From NCBI RefSeq assembly GCF_016937655.1, contig NZ_JAFHKL010000001.1, positions 62,001 through 126,000 on the forward strand: a stretch of 64,000 nt of DNA, given 5' to 3'. The notes below the pieces were generated by a model, which saw only the letters and a program-made list of their open reading frames with translations, was not told the origin of the DNA and ran no database searches. Positions 56,350 to 64,000 of the stretch are shown here, in pieces. Every line of letters begins with the position of its first letter. Within the stretch, counting starts at the first letter, position 1. Made by a program: the position numbers and the translations under genes. The DNA comes from Chromobacterium alkanivorans. GTDB taxonomy: Bacteria; Pseudomonadota; Gammaproteobacteria; Burkholderiales; Chromobacteriaceae.

Positions 56350-57114
56350 GTGAGCAACGACCATAACGCTGGCGCAACATCCGGCTCGCAGCCATCGTTG
56401 GATCTCGCCAAATACACGCTGTCCACGTCGGTGGAGATCGCCCATCACCTGGCCGGCATCGCCAAGAACGGCCACATGGTGACGGTGTTTTCCAACAAGG
56501 GGAAAACCTTCATCCTGACCCGCTTCCTGGAAGTGGACCACAAGGCGGGCACGCTGGTGTTCGACTGGGGCGCGGATCCGGAGACCAATGAGCATCTGCT
56601 GGCCAGCGAGCGCAATGTCTTCGTCTGCTCGCCGGAAGGCGTCAAGACCCAGTTCGTCACCGGCCAGGTGCGGCGCGTAGACTGGGAGGGTCAGCCGGCC
56701 TTCCAGGCCGACCTGCCGGAGCAGGTGATCAAGCTGCAGCGCCGCGAATTCTTCCGCATCCAGACCCCGGTGGCCAGCCCGGTGATGTGCCATGTGGCCG
56801 ACTATCCGCACAAGCCCATCGATCTGCCCCTGTTCGACGTCAGCCTGGGCGGCGTCAGCATGTGGCTGCCGCAGCCGGGCACGCCGGGCTTCGACATCGG
56901 CCAGCAATACCAGCGCTGCACGCTGGACCTGAAGCCGCTGGGCGCGCTGCATATCGGGCTGGAAGTCCGCCACCGGCTGGCCGCCAAACTGCGCAACGGC
57001 AACGAGGCCGTGCGCATAGGCTGCTCCTATCTGGGGCTGACGCCGGCGATGGAGACGCTGATCCAGCGCTACGTCGGCCTGCTGGAGCGCGAACGCCGCG
57101 CGCTGGTGGGCTGA
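56350..57114 (+). CDS. YcgR-like PilZ domain protein
   Basis: 254 aa with a GTG start (56350). An N-terminal YcgR-like barrel (about 20-120) and a C-terminal PilZ domain with the c-di-GMP motif RREFFR...[10 protein letters not shown] (about 132-220). Such proteins bind c-di-GMP and slow flagellar motors or control other outputs. Placed after the oxidase genes, before hisG, without clear operon ties. Confidence 0.84.
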   Translation: MSNDHNAGATSGSQPSLDLAKYTLSTSVEIAHHLAGIAKNGHMVTVFSNKGKTFILTRFLEVDHKAGTLVFDWGADPETNEHLLASERNVFVCSPEGVKTQFVTGQVRRVDWEGQPAFQADLPEQVIKLQRREFFRIQTPVASPVMCHVADYPHKPIDLPLFDVSLGGVSMWLPQPGTPGFDIGQQYQRCTLDLKPLGALHIGLEVRHRLAAKLRNGNEAVRIGCSYLGLTPAMETLIQRYVGLLERERRALVG

Positions 57115-57166
57115 GCCCGCGCCTTCCGTTTTAACTTCGATTTCGTCATTCTTGCCGCAAGACACC

Positions 57167-57808
57167 ATGAAGCTGACTATTGCCCTGTCCAAAGGGCGCA
57201 TCTTTGAAGAAACCCTGCCTTTGCTGGCCGCCGCCGGCATTTTGCCGGCGGAGGATCCGGAAGCCTCGCGCAAACTGATCATCGGCACCAATCATCCGGG
57301 CGTGCGGCTGGTGATCGTGCGCGCGTCCGACGTGCCGACCTATGTCCAGTACGGCGCCGCCGATCTGGGCATCGCCGGCCGCGACGTGCTGATCGAGCAC
57401 GGCGGCGCCGGCCTGTATCAGCCGCTGGATCTGAATATCGCCAAGTGCAATATGATGGTGGCGGTGCAGAACGGCTTCGACTACGAGGCCGCGGTGCGCC
57501 GCGGCGCGCGCTTGAAGATCGCCACCAAGTATCCGCAGATCGCGCGCGAGCATTTCGCCCGCAAAGGCGTGCACGTGGACATCATCAAGCTCTACGGCTC
57601 GATGGAGCTGGCGCCGCTGGTCGGCCTGGCCGACGCCATCGTCGATCTGGTGTCCACCGGCGGCACGCTGCGCGCCAACGATCTGATCGCGGTCGAGCAC
57701 ATCGTCGACATCAGTTCGCGGCTGGTGGTCAACCAGGCCGCGCTCAAGCTCAAACACGACGTGATCCAGCCGGTGCTGGACGCATTCGCCGGCGCCGTGC
57801 CGGCCTGA
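57167..57808 (+). CDS. hisG: ATP phosphoribosyltransferase, short form (HisG)
   Basis: 213 aa, the short HisG that lacks the C-terminal regulatory domain and needs HisZ for activity and histidine feedback. Blocks: [52 protein letters not shown] and [19 protein letters not shown]. First step of histidine synthesis: ATP plus PRPP. HisZ is not in the window. ATG at 57167 chosen over the TTG at 57152. hisD starts 10 nt later. Confidence 0.93.
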   Translation: MKLTIALSKGRIFEETLPLLAAAGILPAEDPEASRKLIIGTNHPGVRLVIVRASDVPTYVQYGAADLGIAGRDVLIEHGGAGLYQPLDLNIAKCNMMVAVQNGFDYEAAVRRGARLKIATKYPQIAREHFARKGVHVDIIKLYGSMELAPLVGLADAIVDLVSTGGTLRANDLIAVEHIVDISSRLVVNQAALKLKHDVIQPVLDAFAGAVPA

Positions 57809-57818
57809 GGTCCGCTCC

Positions 57819-59111
57819 ATGCTGAAACTGTCTTCCTCCCAAGCCGATTTCACCGAACGCCTGCAGGCGTTGCTGGCGTTTGAAACCGCGCAGGATCCGG
57901 CCGTCGACGCCGCCGTCGCCGCCATCTGCGATGAGGTCAAGGCGCGCGGCGACGCCGCGGTGATCGAGTACACCAACCGCTTCGACCGCATGAGCGCGGC
58001 CTCGATGGCCGATCTGACGCTGTCGCGCGAGCAACTGGAAGCCGCCTTCCATCGGCTGAGCGATCCGGTGCGCCACGCGCTCAGCACCGCCGCGGAGCGG
58101 GTGCGCCGCTATCACGAGAAGCAGCTGGCGCACTCCTGGAGCTATCAGGACGAGGACGGCACCTTGCTGGGCCAGCAGGTGACGCCGCTGGACCGCGTCG
58201 GCATCTACGTGCCGGGCGGCAAGGCCGCCTATCCCAGCTCGGTGCTGATGAACGCGATGCCGGCCAAGGTGGCCGGCGTAGGCGAAATCATCATGGTGGT
58301 GCCGACGCCGGACGGCGAGCGCAACGATCTGGTGCTGGCCGCCGCCTATATCGCCGGCGTCGACAAGGTGTTCACCTGTGGCGGCGCGCAGGCGGTGGCG
58401 GCGCTGGCCTACGGCACCGAGACCGTGCCCCAGGTCGACAAGATCACCGGCCCCGGCAACGCCTACGTCGCCGCGGCCAAGCGCCGCGTGTTCGGCGTGG
58501 TGGGCATAGACATGGTGGCCGGCCCGTCCGAGATCCTGGTGATCTGCGACGGCGACACCCCGCCGGACTGGGTGGCGATGGACTTGTTCAGTCAGGCCGA
58601 GCACGACGAGATCGCCCAGGCCATCCTGCTGTGCCCGTCGGCGGACTACATCGCCCAGGTCGAGGCCAGCGTCGCCAGGCTGCTGCCGCAGATGCCGCGC
58701 CGCGCCATCATCGAGGCCAGCCTCGGCAATCGCGGCGCGCTGATCCAGGTCGGCGACCTGGCGCAAGCCTGCGAGATCGCCAACTACATCGCGCCCGAGC
58801 ACCTGGAGCTGTCGGTGGCCAATCCGGACGAGCTGTTGCCGCTGATTCGCCACGCCGGGGCCATCTTCATGGGCCGCTTCACCTCGGAAAGCCTGGGCGA
58901 TTATTGCGCCGGCCCCAATCACGTGCTGCCCACCAGCCGCACCGCGCGTTTCGCCAGCCCGCTGGGAGTCTACGACTTCCAGAAGCGCAGCAGCCTGATC
59001 CGGGTGTCCCAGGCCGGCGCGCAGACGCTGGGCCAGGTCGCCAGCCTGCTGGCTCACGGCGAAGGCCTGAGCGCGCACGCGCGCGCCGCGGAGCTGAGGC
59101 TGGACGTCTAG
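57819..59111 (+). CDS. hisD: Histidinol dehydrogenase
   Basis: 430 aa. Blocks: [60 protein letters not shown] and [19 protein letters not shown] with Zn/active His. It oxidises histidinol to histidine in the last two steps. Located between hisG and the binding-protein gene. Confidence 0.95.
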   Translation: MLKLSSSQADFTERLQALLAFETAQDPAVDAAVAAICDEVKARGDAAVIEYTNRFDRMSAASMADLTLSREQLEAAFHRLSDPVRHALSTAAERVRRYHEKQLAHSWSYQDEDGTLLGQQVTPLDRVGIYVPGGKAAYPSSVLMNAMPAKVAGVGEIIMVVPTPDGERNDLVLAAAYIAGVDKVFTCGGAQAVAALAYGTETVPQVDKITGPGNAYVAAAKRRVFGVVGIDMVAGPSEILVICDGDTPPDWVAMDLFSQAEHDEIAQAILLCPSADYIAQVEASVARLLPQMPRRAIIEASLGNRGALIQVGDLAQACEIANYIAPEHLELSVANPDELLPLIRHAGAIFMGRFTSESLGDYCAGPNHVLPTSRTARFASPLGVYDFQKRSSLIRVSQAGAQTLGQVASLLAHGEGLSAHARAAELRLDV

Positions 59112-59168
59112 CGCCCGAAGCAAAACGCCGCGCCATCGCTTAATCTGGATAAGTAACCGGAGAAGGCG

Positions 59169-60158
59169 ATGGCTGGGCTGCAACGCATCATGGCCGGACT
59201 CTGTCTGGCCTTTTTCCTGTCCGCAGCGGCCTGGGCGCAGCCGCGGGTGCTGGTGGTGGAGAGCTATCACAGCGACTACCCCTGGGATCAGGACTACCGC
59301 CGCGCCTTGCAGGAGCGGCTGGGCAAGCGCGTGCAGCTGAGCCATTACGCGATGGACACCAAGCGTCTGCCGCCGGCCCAGCATCAGGCGCGCGCCGACG
59401 AGGCGCTGGCGCTGGCGGCGAAAATAAAGCCGGACCTTGTCATCGTCGGCGACGACGCCGCCTTGCAGAGAGTGGGCAGCAAGCTGGCGCAGCAGGGCGT
59501 GCCGGTGATCTATCTGGGCATCAACAACAATCCGCGCAACTACTTCCCGGGCGCGGTGACGGGGGTCAGCGGCGTGTTGGAGCGGCCCTTGATCCTGCGC
59601 AGCGTCTTCGAATTGGGCAAGACCGTCCAAGGGATGCGCAACGCGCTGGTGTTGTTCGACGACGACCTCACCTCGCGCATCATCCGCGACGAAACCTTCG
59701 GCGGCCGCGACGCCATGTTGCTGTCCAATATACACGTCGACCTGGCGCTGACCGGCTCCTACGCCGAGTGGCAGCGGCGGGTGCTGGGCGCCGCCGGTCG
59801 TTACCAGGCGATCTGGGTGGGCCTCTACTTCACCCTGCGCGACGCCGGCGGCAAGGTGGTGCCCGGCGACGAAGCGCTGCGCTGGACCGCCGCCCACGCC
59901 AAGCTGCCGCTGTTCGCGTTCTGGGACTTCTCCGTCGGCAAGGACAAGGCCGCCGGCGGCCTGGTGCTGTCCGGCTACGAGCAGGGCCGCGAGGCGGCCA
60001 AGCTGGCCGAACAGGTGCTGTTCCGCGGCCAGCCGGTGGCCAGCCTGTTCCCGGTGACGCCGTCGGAAGGCCGCTATGTTTTCAGCCGCGAAGGGTTGGC
60101 GCGCGACGGCGTGGAGCTGCCGCCACGGCTGCGGGAACGGGCGAACTGGGTCGAGTAG
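59169..60158 (+). CDS. Periplasmic ABC-type substrate-binding protein inserted in the his operon
   Basis: 329 aa with signal peptide 1-23 (LCLAFFLSAAAWA). Opens PRVLVVESYHSDYPWDQDYR, then IKPDLVIVGDDAALQRVGSK and GVPVIYLGINNNPRNYFPGA, a two-lobed periplasmic binding protein of the ABC_sub_bind type, the kind used for tryptophan-like ligands or as sensor domains. No permease or ATPase accompanies it. It lies between hisD and hisC (57 nt after hisD) in the same direction, so it may be co-transcribed. Ligand unknown. Confidence 0.72.
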   Translation: MAGLQRIMAGLCLAFFLSAAAWAQPRVLVVESYHSDYPWDQDYRRALQERLGKRVQLSHYAMDTKRLPPAQHQARADEALALAAKIKPDLVIVGDDAALQRVGSKLAQQGVPVIYLGINNNPRNYFPGAVTGVSGVLERPLILRSVFELGKTVQGMRNALVLFDDDLTSRIIRDETFGGRDAMLLSNIHVDLALTGSYAEWQRRVLGAAGRYQAIWVGLYFTLRDAGGKVVPGDEALRWTAAHAKLPLFAFWDFSVGKDKAAGGLVLSGYEQGREAAKLAEQVLFRGQPVASLFPVTPSEGRYVFSREGLARDGVELPPRLRERANWVE

Positions 60159-60257
60159 CTGAAAGCGAATGAACACGCTACTATAGCTTTTCGCCGTTTC
60201 CGATAACACGGCTCCGTCCGCGGGGCTTTTGTTGGCCGCGAGGCCGATTGCGAAGTC

Positions 60258-61328
60258 ATGAAAAAGTCCGTCCGACAGCTGGTGCGCGATGAGATCGCCG
60301 CCATCAGCGCCTACCCGGTAGCCTCCGCCGACGGCTACATCAAGCTGGACGCCATGGAGAACCCGTGGCCCTTGCCGGCCGACTTGCGCCAGGAACTGGC
60401 GCGGACCTTGGCCGACGTCGCCGTCAACCGCTATCCGGACCCGTCCGGCGGCACGTTGAAAGCCCAGCTGAAGCAGGCGTTCTCGATACCCGAGCCGGCC
60501 GAAGTGCTGCTGGGCAACGGCTCCGACGAGCTGATCACCCTGGTGGCGCAGGCGCTGGCCCGCCCCGGCGCCAAACTGCTGGCGCTGGAGCCGTCCTTCG
60601 TGATGTACAAGATGAACGCGCTGTTCTCCGGCCTCGACTACGTCGGCGTGCCGCTGCGTTCCGATTTCAGCCTGGATCTGCCGGCGACGCTGGCGGCCAT
60701 CGCCGAACATCAGCCGGCGGTGGTGTTCGTGTCCTACCCCAATAACCCGACCGGCCCGCGTTTCGCCCGCGCCGAGGTGGAGGCGATCTGCGAGGCCGCG
60801 CCCGGCCTGGTGGTGGTCGACGAGGCCTATCAGGCCTTCGCCAGCGACAGCTTCATGAATCTGGCCGGCCTGCGCGACAATCTGATCGTGATGCGCACGC
60901 TGTCCAAGCTGGGCCTGGCCGGCATCCGCCTGGGCTACGCCGCCGGCCCCGCCGCCTGGATCCGCGAACTGGACAAGGTGCGGCCGCCGTACAACATCAA
61001 TGTGCTGACCCAGGCCGCCGCGCGCTTCTCGCTGCGCCATATCGAGGTGTTCAACCGTCAGGCGGCGGAGCTGTGCGAGGAGCGTGGCCGGCTGGCCGCC
61101 GGGCTGGCGCGCCACGCCGCCATCGAAGCCTTCCCGTCGGAAGCCAATTTCATCACCATCCGGGTGCCGGACGCGCCGGCGCTGTACCAGCATTTCAAGG
61201 CCAGCGGCATCCTGATCAAGCAATTGCACGGCAGCCATCCGCTGCTGGAGCGCTGCCTGCGCCTGACCGTGGGCGCGCCGCAGGAAAACGACGCCATGCT
61301 GGCGGCCCTGGACGCTTACTTCGCCTGA
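60258..61328 (+). CDS. hisC: Histidinol-phosphate aminotransferase
   Basis: 356 aa, PLP-dependent. GYIKLDAMENPWPLPADLRQ, LLGNGSDELITLVAQALA, FVSYPNNPTGPRFARAEVEA and the Schiff-base Lys in MRTLSKLGLAGIRLGYAAGP. It transfers amino to imidazole acetol phosphate. A TACTATA (-10-like) region lies at about 60178-60184 in the 99-bp gap, so an internal promoter is possible. Confidence 0.94.
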   Translation: MKKSVRQLVRDEIAAISAYPVASADGYIKLDAMENPWPLPADLRQELARTLADVAVNRYPDPSGGTLKAQLKQAFSIPEPAEVLLGNGSDELITLVAQALARPGAKLLALEPSFVMYKMNALFSGLDYVGVPLRSDFSLDLPATLAAIAEHQPAVVFVSYPNNPTGPRFARAEVEAICEAAPGLVVVDEAYQAFASDSFMNLAGLRDNLIVMRTLSKLGLAGIRLGYAAGPAAWIRELDKVRPPYNINVLTQAAARFSLRHIEVFNRQAAELCEERGRLAAGLARHAAIEAFPSEANFITIRVPDAPALYQHFKASGILIKQLHGSHPLLERCLRLTVGAPQENDAMLAALDAYFA

Positions 61329-61331
61329 GCC

Positions 61332-61925
61332 ATGAGAACCGCAACCGTTACCCGCAATACCCTGGAAACCCAGATCACCGTCAGTCTGAACCTGGACGGC
61401 TCCGGCGTCGGCCGCTTTGAAACCGGCGTGCCCTTTCTCGACCACATGATGGACCAGATCGCCCGTCACGGCCTGATCGATCTGGACGTGGTCGCCCACG
61501 GCGACCTGCACATCGACGCCCACCACACGGTGGAGGACATCGGCATCACCCTGGGCCAGGCCTTCGCCAAGGCGATAGGCGACAAGAAGGGCATTCGCCG
61601 CTACGGCCACGCCTACGTGCCGTTGGACGAGGCCTTGAGCCGGGTGGTGATCGACCTGTCCGGCCGCCCCGGCCTGTCGTACAACGTTGAGTACACCCGC
61701 GCCAGCATCGGCCAGTTCGACGTCGACCTGTTTTCCGAGTTTTTCCACGGCTTCGTCAACCACGGCATGGTCACGCTGCACATAGACAATCTGCGCGGCG
61801 TCAACAGCCACCATCAGGCCGAGACCATCTTCAAGGCTTTCGGCCGCGCTTTGCGCATGGCCTGTGAGGCGGATGAGCGCATGGCCGGACAGACGCCGTC
61901 CACCAAGGGCACGCTGAGCGTATGA
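61332..61925 (+). CDS. hisB: Imidazoleglycerol-phosphate dehydratase (monofunctional)
   Basis: 197 aa, monofunctional HisB with repeated metal-binding motifs: [36 protein letters not shown] and [38 protein letters not shown]-type block. Only 3 nt after hisC. The histidinol phosphatase must be encoded elsewhere. Confidence 0.95.
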   Translation: MRTATVTRNTLETQITVSLNLDGSGVGRFETGVPFLDHMMDQIARHGLIDLDVVAHGDLHIDAHHTVEDIGITLGQAFAKAIGDKKGIRRYGHAYVPLDEALSRVVIDLSGRPGLSYNVEYTRASIGQFDVDLFSEFFHGFVNHGMVTLHIDNLRGVNSHHQAETIFKAFGRALRMACEADERMAGQTPSTKGTLSV

Positions 61926-62030
61926 TCCGGCCGGTCCCCGCAGCGCGGGCGGCCGCGGCGGTTTTTTTCAGGACTCCGGCGGCACTCGGCTGGAGTGCTG
62001 CCACCCCCGAAGCGAGTTTGTAGGATGGCG

Positions 62031-62672
62031 ATGAAAGTTGCAGTAGTGGATTACGGCATGGGCAATCTGCATTCGGTGCTCAAGTCGGCGCAGGCGGTCA
62101 ACGACATTGGCGCGGATATCTTTCTCACCAGCGAGCCGGAGGCCGTGCTCAAGGCGGACAAGGTGATCTTCCCCGGACAGGGCGCGATGCCGGACTGCAT
62201 GCGCGAACTGAATCAGCACGGTTTGGCCGAGGCGATAAGGGAAAGCACCAAGAGCAAGCCGTTTTTTGGCATCTGCGTCGGCGCGCAGCTATTGTTCGAG
62301 GAAAGCGAAGAGGGGCCGACCCAAGGCCTGGGCCTGTTTCCCGGCAAGGTGGCGCGTTTTGCCGCCGGGCTTCGCGACGCCGGAGGCGAGCGGCTGAAAG
62401 TGCCGCACATGGGATGGAACCAGGTGTTCCAAACGCAGGTCCATCCCTTGTTCGCCGGCATCGCCGACGGCGAACGTTTCTATTTTGTGCATAGTTACCA
62501 CTTTGCGCCGGCCGATGCGGGCCTGACGCTGGCGGAAAGTGAATATCCAGAGCGGTTTTCCTGTATTGTCGGTCGTGAGAACATCTTCGCAAGCCAGTTC
62601 CACACCGAAAAGAGCCACCGGGCCGGCCTTCAGATGATGAAGAACTTCCTGGCCTGGGACGGCAGTGTTTAA
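62031..62672 (+). CDS. hisH: Imidazole glycerol phosphate synthase, glutaminase subunit
   Basis: 213 aa from the ATG at 62031 (AGGA ribosome site; another ATG at 62025). Class I glutamine amidotransferase: VVDYGMGNLHSVLKS, VIFPGQGAMPDCM, the nucleophile Cys in FFGICVGAQLLFEESEEG, and HSYHFAPADA with FASQFHTEKSH for the His-Glu pair. It feeds ammonia to HisF. The 105-bp gap from hisB holds a GC-rich stretch then T7 (61961-61967), a possible weak attenuator. Confidence 0.94.
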   Translation: MKVAVVDYGMGNLHSVLKSAQAVNDIGADIFLTSEPEAVLKADKVIFPGQGAMPDCMRELNQHGLAEAIRESTKSKPFFGICVGAQLLFEESEEGPTQGLGLFPGKVARFAAGLRDAGGERLKVPHMGWNQVFQTQVHPLFAGIADGERFYFVHSYHFAPADAGLTLAESEYPERFSCIVGRENIFASQFHTEKSHRAGLQMMKNFLAWDGSV

Positions 62673-62692
62673 CTCACGTTTGATTTAGCACC

Positions 62693-63433
62693 ATGCTGCT
62701 GATACCCGCGATAGACCTGAAAGACGGTCAATGCGTACGCCTGAAACAGGGCGTGATGGACGATGCCACCGTTTTCTCCGACGACCCCGTGCAAGTCGCC
62801 GCCCATTGGCGCGATCAGGGCGCCCGGCGCCTGCATCTGGTCGACCTCAACGGCGCCTTCGCCGGCAAGCCCAAGAATCTGGCGGTGATCCGCGACATTC
62901 TGGGCGAAGTCGGCGATGACATGCCGGTGCAACTGGGCGGCGGCATCCGCGACCTGGACACCATAGAGAAGTACCTGGACATGGGCTTGTCCTACGTGAT
63001 CATCGGCACCGCCGCGGTCAAGACTCCGGGTTTCCTGCACGACGCCTGCGACGCCTTCCCCGGCCAGGTCATCGTCGGCCTGGACGCCAAGGACGGCATG
63101 GTGGCGATTGACGGCTGGGCCAAGATCACCAATCACAAGGTGATCGATCTGGCCAAGCGCTTCCAGGACTACGGCGTCAATTCGGTGATCTACACCGACA
63201 TCGGCCGCGACGGCATGATGAACGGCGTCAACATCGACGCCACCGTCAAGCTGGCGCAGGCGCTGACCATCCCGGTGATCGCCTCCGGCGGCCTGAGCAA
63301 TCTCGACGACATCCGCGCGTTGTGCGCGGTGGAGGACGAGGGCGTCGAAGGCGCGATCACCGGCCGCGCGATCTACGAGGGCGGCATCGATTTCGCCGCC
63401 GCGCAGACCCTGGCCGACGAATTGTCGGCATAA
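62693..63433 (+). CDS. hisA: Phosphoribosylformimino-5-aminoimidazole carboxamide ribotide isomerase
   Basis: 246 aa TIM barrel. [56 protein letters not shown] and [18 protein letters not shown], the half-barrel repeats with catalytic Asp8/Asp-type residues ([17 protein letters not shown]). Sits between hisH and hisF. Confidence 0.95.
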   Translation: MLLIPAIDLKDGQCVRLKQGVMDDATVFSDDPVQVAAHWRDQGARRLHLVDLNGAFAGKPKNLAVIRDILGEVGDDMPVQLGGGIRDLDTIEKYLDMGLSYVIIGTAAVKTPGFLHDACDAFPGQVIVGLDAKDGMVAIDGWAKITNHKVIDLAKRFQDYGVNSVIYTDIGRDGMMNGVNIDATVKLAQALTIPVIASGGLSNLDDIRALCAVEDEGVEGAITGRAIYEGGIDFAAAQTLADELSA

Positions 63434-63465
63434 GCCGACGCCGTTTCCAGAATCACCAAGCCATG

Positions 63466-63492
63466 CCGGCCCGGGCGCATTGTCCGGGCCGG
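63466..63492. other. Hairpin in the hisA-hisF gap
   Basis: CCGGCCCGG (63466-63474) and CCGGGCCGG (63484-63492) form a perfect GC stem with a 9-nt loop, 22 nt before the hisF start. No T-run; it may modulate hisF expression or stabilise the mRNA. Confidence 0.45.
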
Positions 63493-63514
63493 TCGGCCGT
63501 TTGCCGGACTCCTT

Positions 63515-64000
63515 ATGCTTGCCAAACGCATCATCCCCTGTCTGGACGTGACCGCCGGTCGCGTCGTCAAAGGCGTCAACTTCCTGGGTCTGCGCGACGC
63601 CGGCGACCCGGTGGAAATCGCCCGCCGCTACAACGAGCAGGGCGCGGACGAACTGACCTTTCTGGACATCACCGCCAGCTCGGACCAGCGCGACATCATC
63701 CTGCACGTGATCGAATCGGTGGCGGAGCAGGTGTTCATTCCGCTGACCGTGGGCGGCGGCGTGCGGGAGGTGGCGGACATCCGCCGCCTGCTTAGCGCCG
63801 GCGCGGACAAGGTCAGCATCAACACCGCGGCGGTGACCCGGCCGCAGCTGGTAGGCGAGGCGGCCGACCGCTTCGGCAGCCAGTGCGTGGTGGTGGCGGT
63901 GGACGCCAAGGCGGTGACGCCGGAGAACGACCGTTGGGAAGTGTTCACCCACGGCGGCCGCACGCGCACCGGCATCGACGCGGTGGCGTGGGCGCGCCAG
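63515..64000 (+). CDS. hisF: Imidazole glycerol phosphate synthase, cyclase subunit (partial, runs off window)
   Basis: 162 codons present, open at the window end. [20 protein letters not shown] with the catalytic Asp11, [43 protein letters not shown] and [20 protein letters not shown] with the second catalytic region. HisF and HisH make IGP and AICAR. It is the last his gene seen. Confidence 0.93.
   Translation, partial: MLAKRIIPCLDVTAGRVVKGVNFLGLRDAGDPVEIARRYNEQGADELTFLDITASSDQRDIILHVIESVAEQVFIPLTVGGGVREVADIRRLLSAGADKVSINTAAVTRPQLVGEAADRFGSQCVVVAVDAKAVTPENDRWEVFTHGGRTRTGIDAVAWARQ

Noticed and set aside
57750-61814. A minus-strand open frame of over 1,350 codons across the his operon
   Set aside because: It is antisense to hisD, the binding-protein gene, hisC and hisB, which have strong family motifs. 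Its product is His/Gln/Arg/Val-rich, the typical shadow of GC-rich genes.

Overview
The window is high-GC, densely coding DNA with strongly G/C-biased codon thirds. It reads as the chromosome of a Neisseriales betaproteobacterium of the Chromobacterium type. Pointers are a chitin-active LPMO beside a GlcNAc PTS operon, a Neisseria-like LeuA core, and a betaproteobacterial cytochrome oxidase cluster that includes DUF2970 and DUF2909 proteins. That assignment is inferred from recognised protein families, not from a database search. I see no rRNA, tRNA, CRISPR array, transposase gene or prophage.

Layout. 1-7242 (minus strand): a group 2-type capsule locus, kpsF-kpsM-kpsT-kpsE-kpsD, then two AT-richer strain-specific genes, a CDP-glycerol/ribitol-type polyol-phosphate transferase and an IspD/TarI-like cytidylyltransferase cut by the window edge. 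Together they suggest a teichoic-acid-like (polyol phosphate) capsule. 7606-10758: a small unknown ORF, tsaC, a tolQ without tolR or tolA, an EamA transporter and a cytochrome b561. 10958-19862: chitin and N-acetylglucosamine use: a secreted LPMO, then a GntR regulator, nagA, a SIS-type deaminase, a fused EIIA-HPr-EI protein and the EIICB permease. 20055-25689: gapA, a thioesterase, a decayed-looking acyl-CoA/LivK/IclR group and an Lrp regulator. 26121-35959: phoBR, transaldolase, hemerythrin, a GNAT-AmpD fusion, kup, proS and a lytic transglycosylase. 36053-39979: MarR, AhpD-like, LysR and an ECF sigma cassette (sigma, DUF3619, DUF3106, RDD). 40176-46524: ilvI-ilvH-ilvC, psd and a leuA whose reading frame carries an N-terminal helix-turn-helix domain. 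46968-57114: bioD, an aa3-type cytochrome c oxidase cluster with its copper and heme a assembly factors, and a PilZ protein. 57167-64000: a histidine operon hisG-hisD-(periplasmic binding protein)-hisC-hisB-hisH-hisA-hisF, with hisF cut by the window end.

How the genes work together. The LPMO opens crystalline chitin. The PTS imports and phosphorylates GlcNAc, NagA and the deaminase turn GlcNAc-6-P into fructose-6-P, and gapA and transaldolase lie in the same central carbon network. Ilv and Leu enzymes make branched-chain amino acids. The cox genes encode the oxidase core plus its Cu insertion (CtaG, SCO) and heme a (CtaA, CtaB, SURF1) machinery.

Most unusual points: (1) an in-frame HTH domain joined to 2-isopropylmalate synthase; (2) a GNAT-AmpD fusion; (3) a family of 110-150 bp imperfect palindromes with a GTAC-N4/5-GTAC centre, three of them flanked by TTA, where the right-hand TTA is in each case the stop codon of the adjacent minus-strand gene; (4) a degenerate second EIIB domain on NagE; (5) three tandem 11-bp repeats in front of the GlcNAc regulator; (6) an orphan 51-residue C-terminal fragment of an acyl-CoA ligase.
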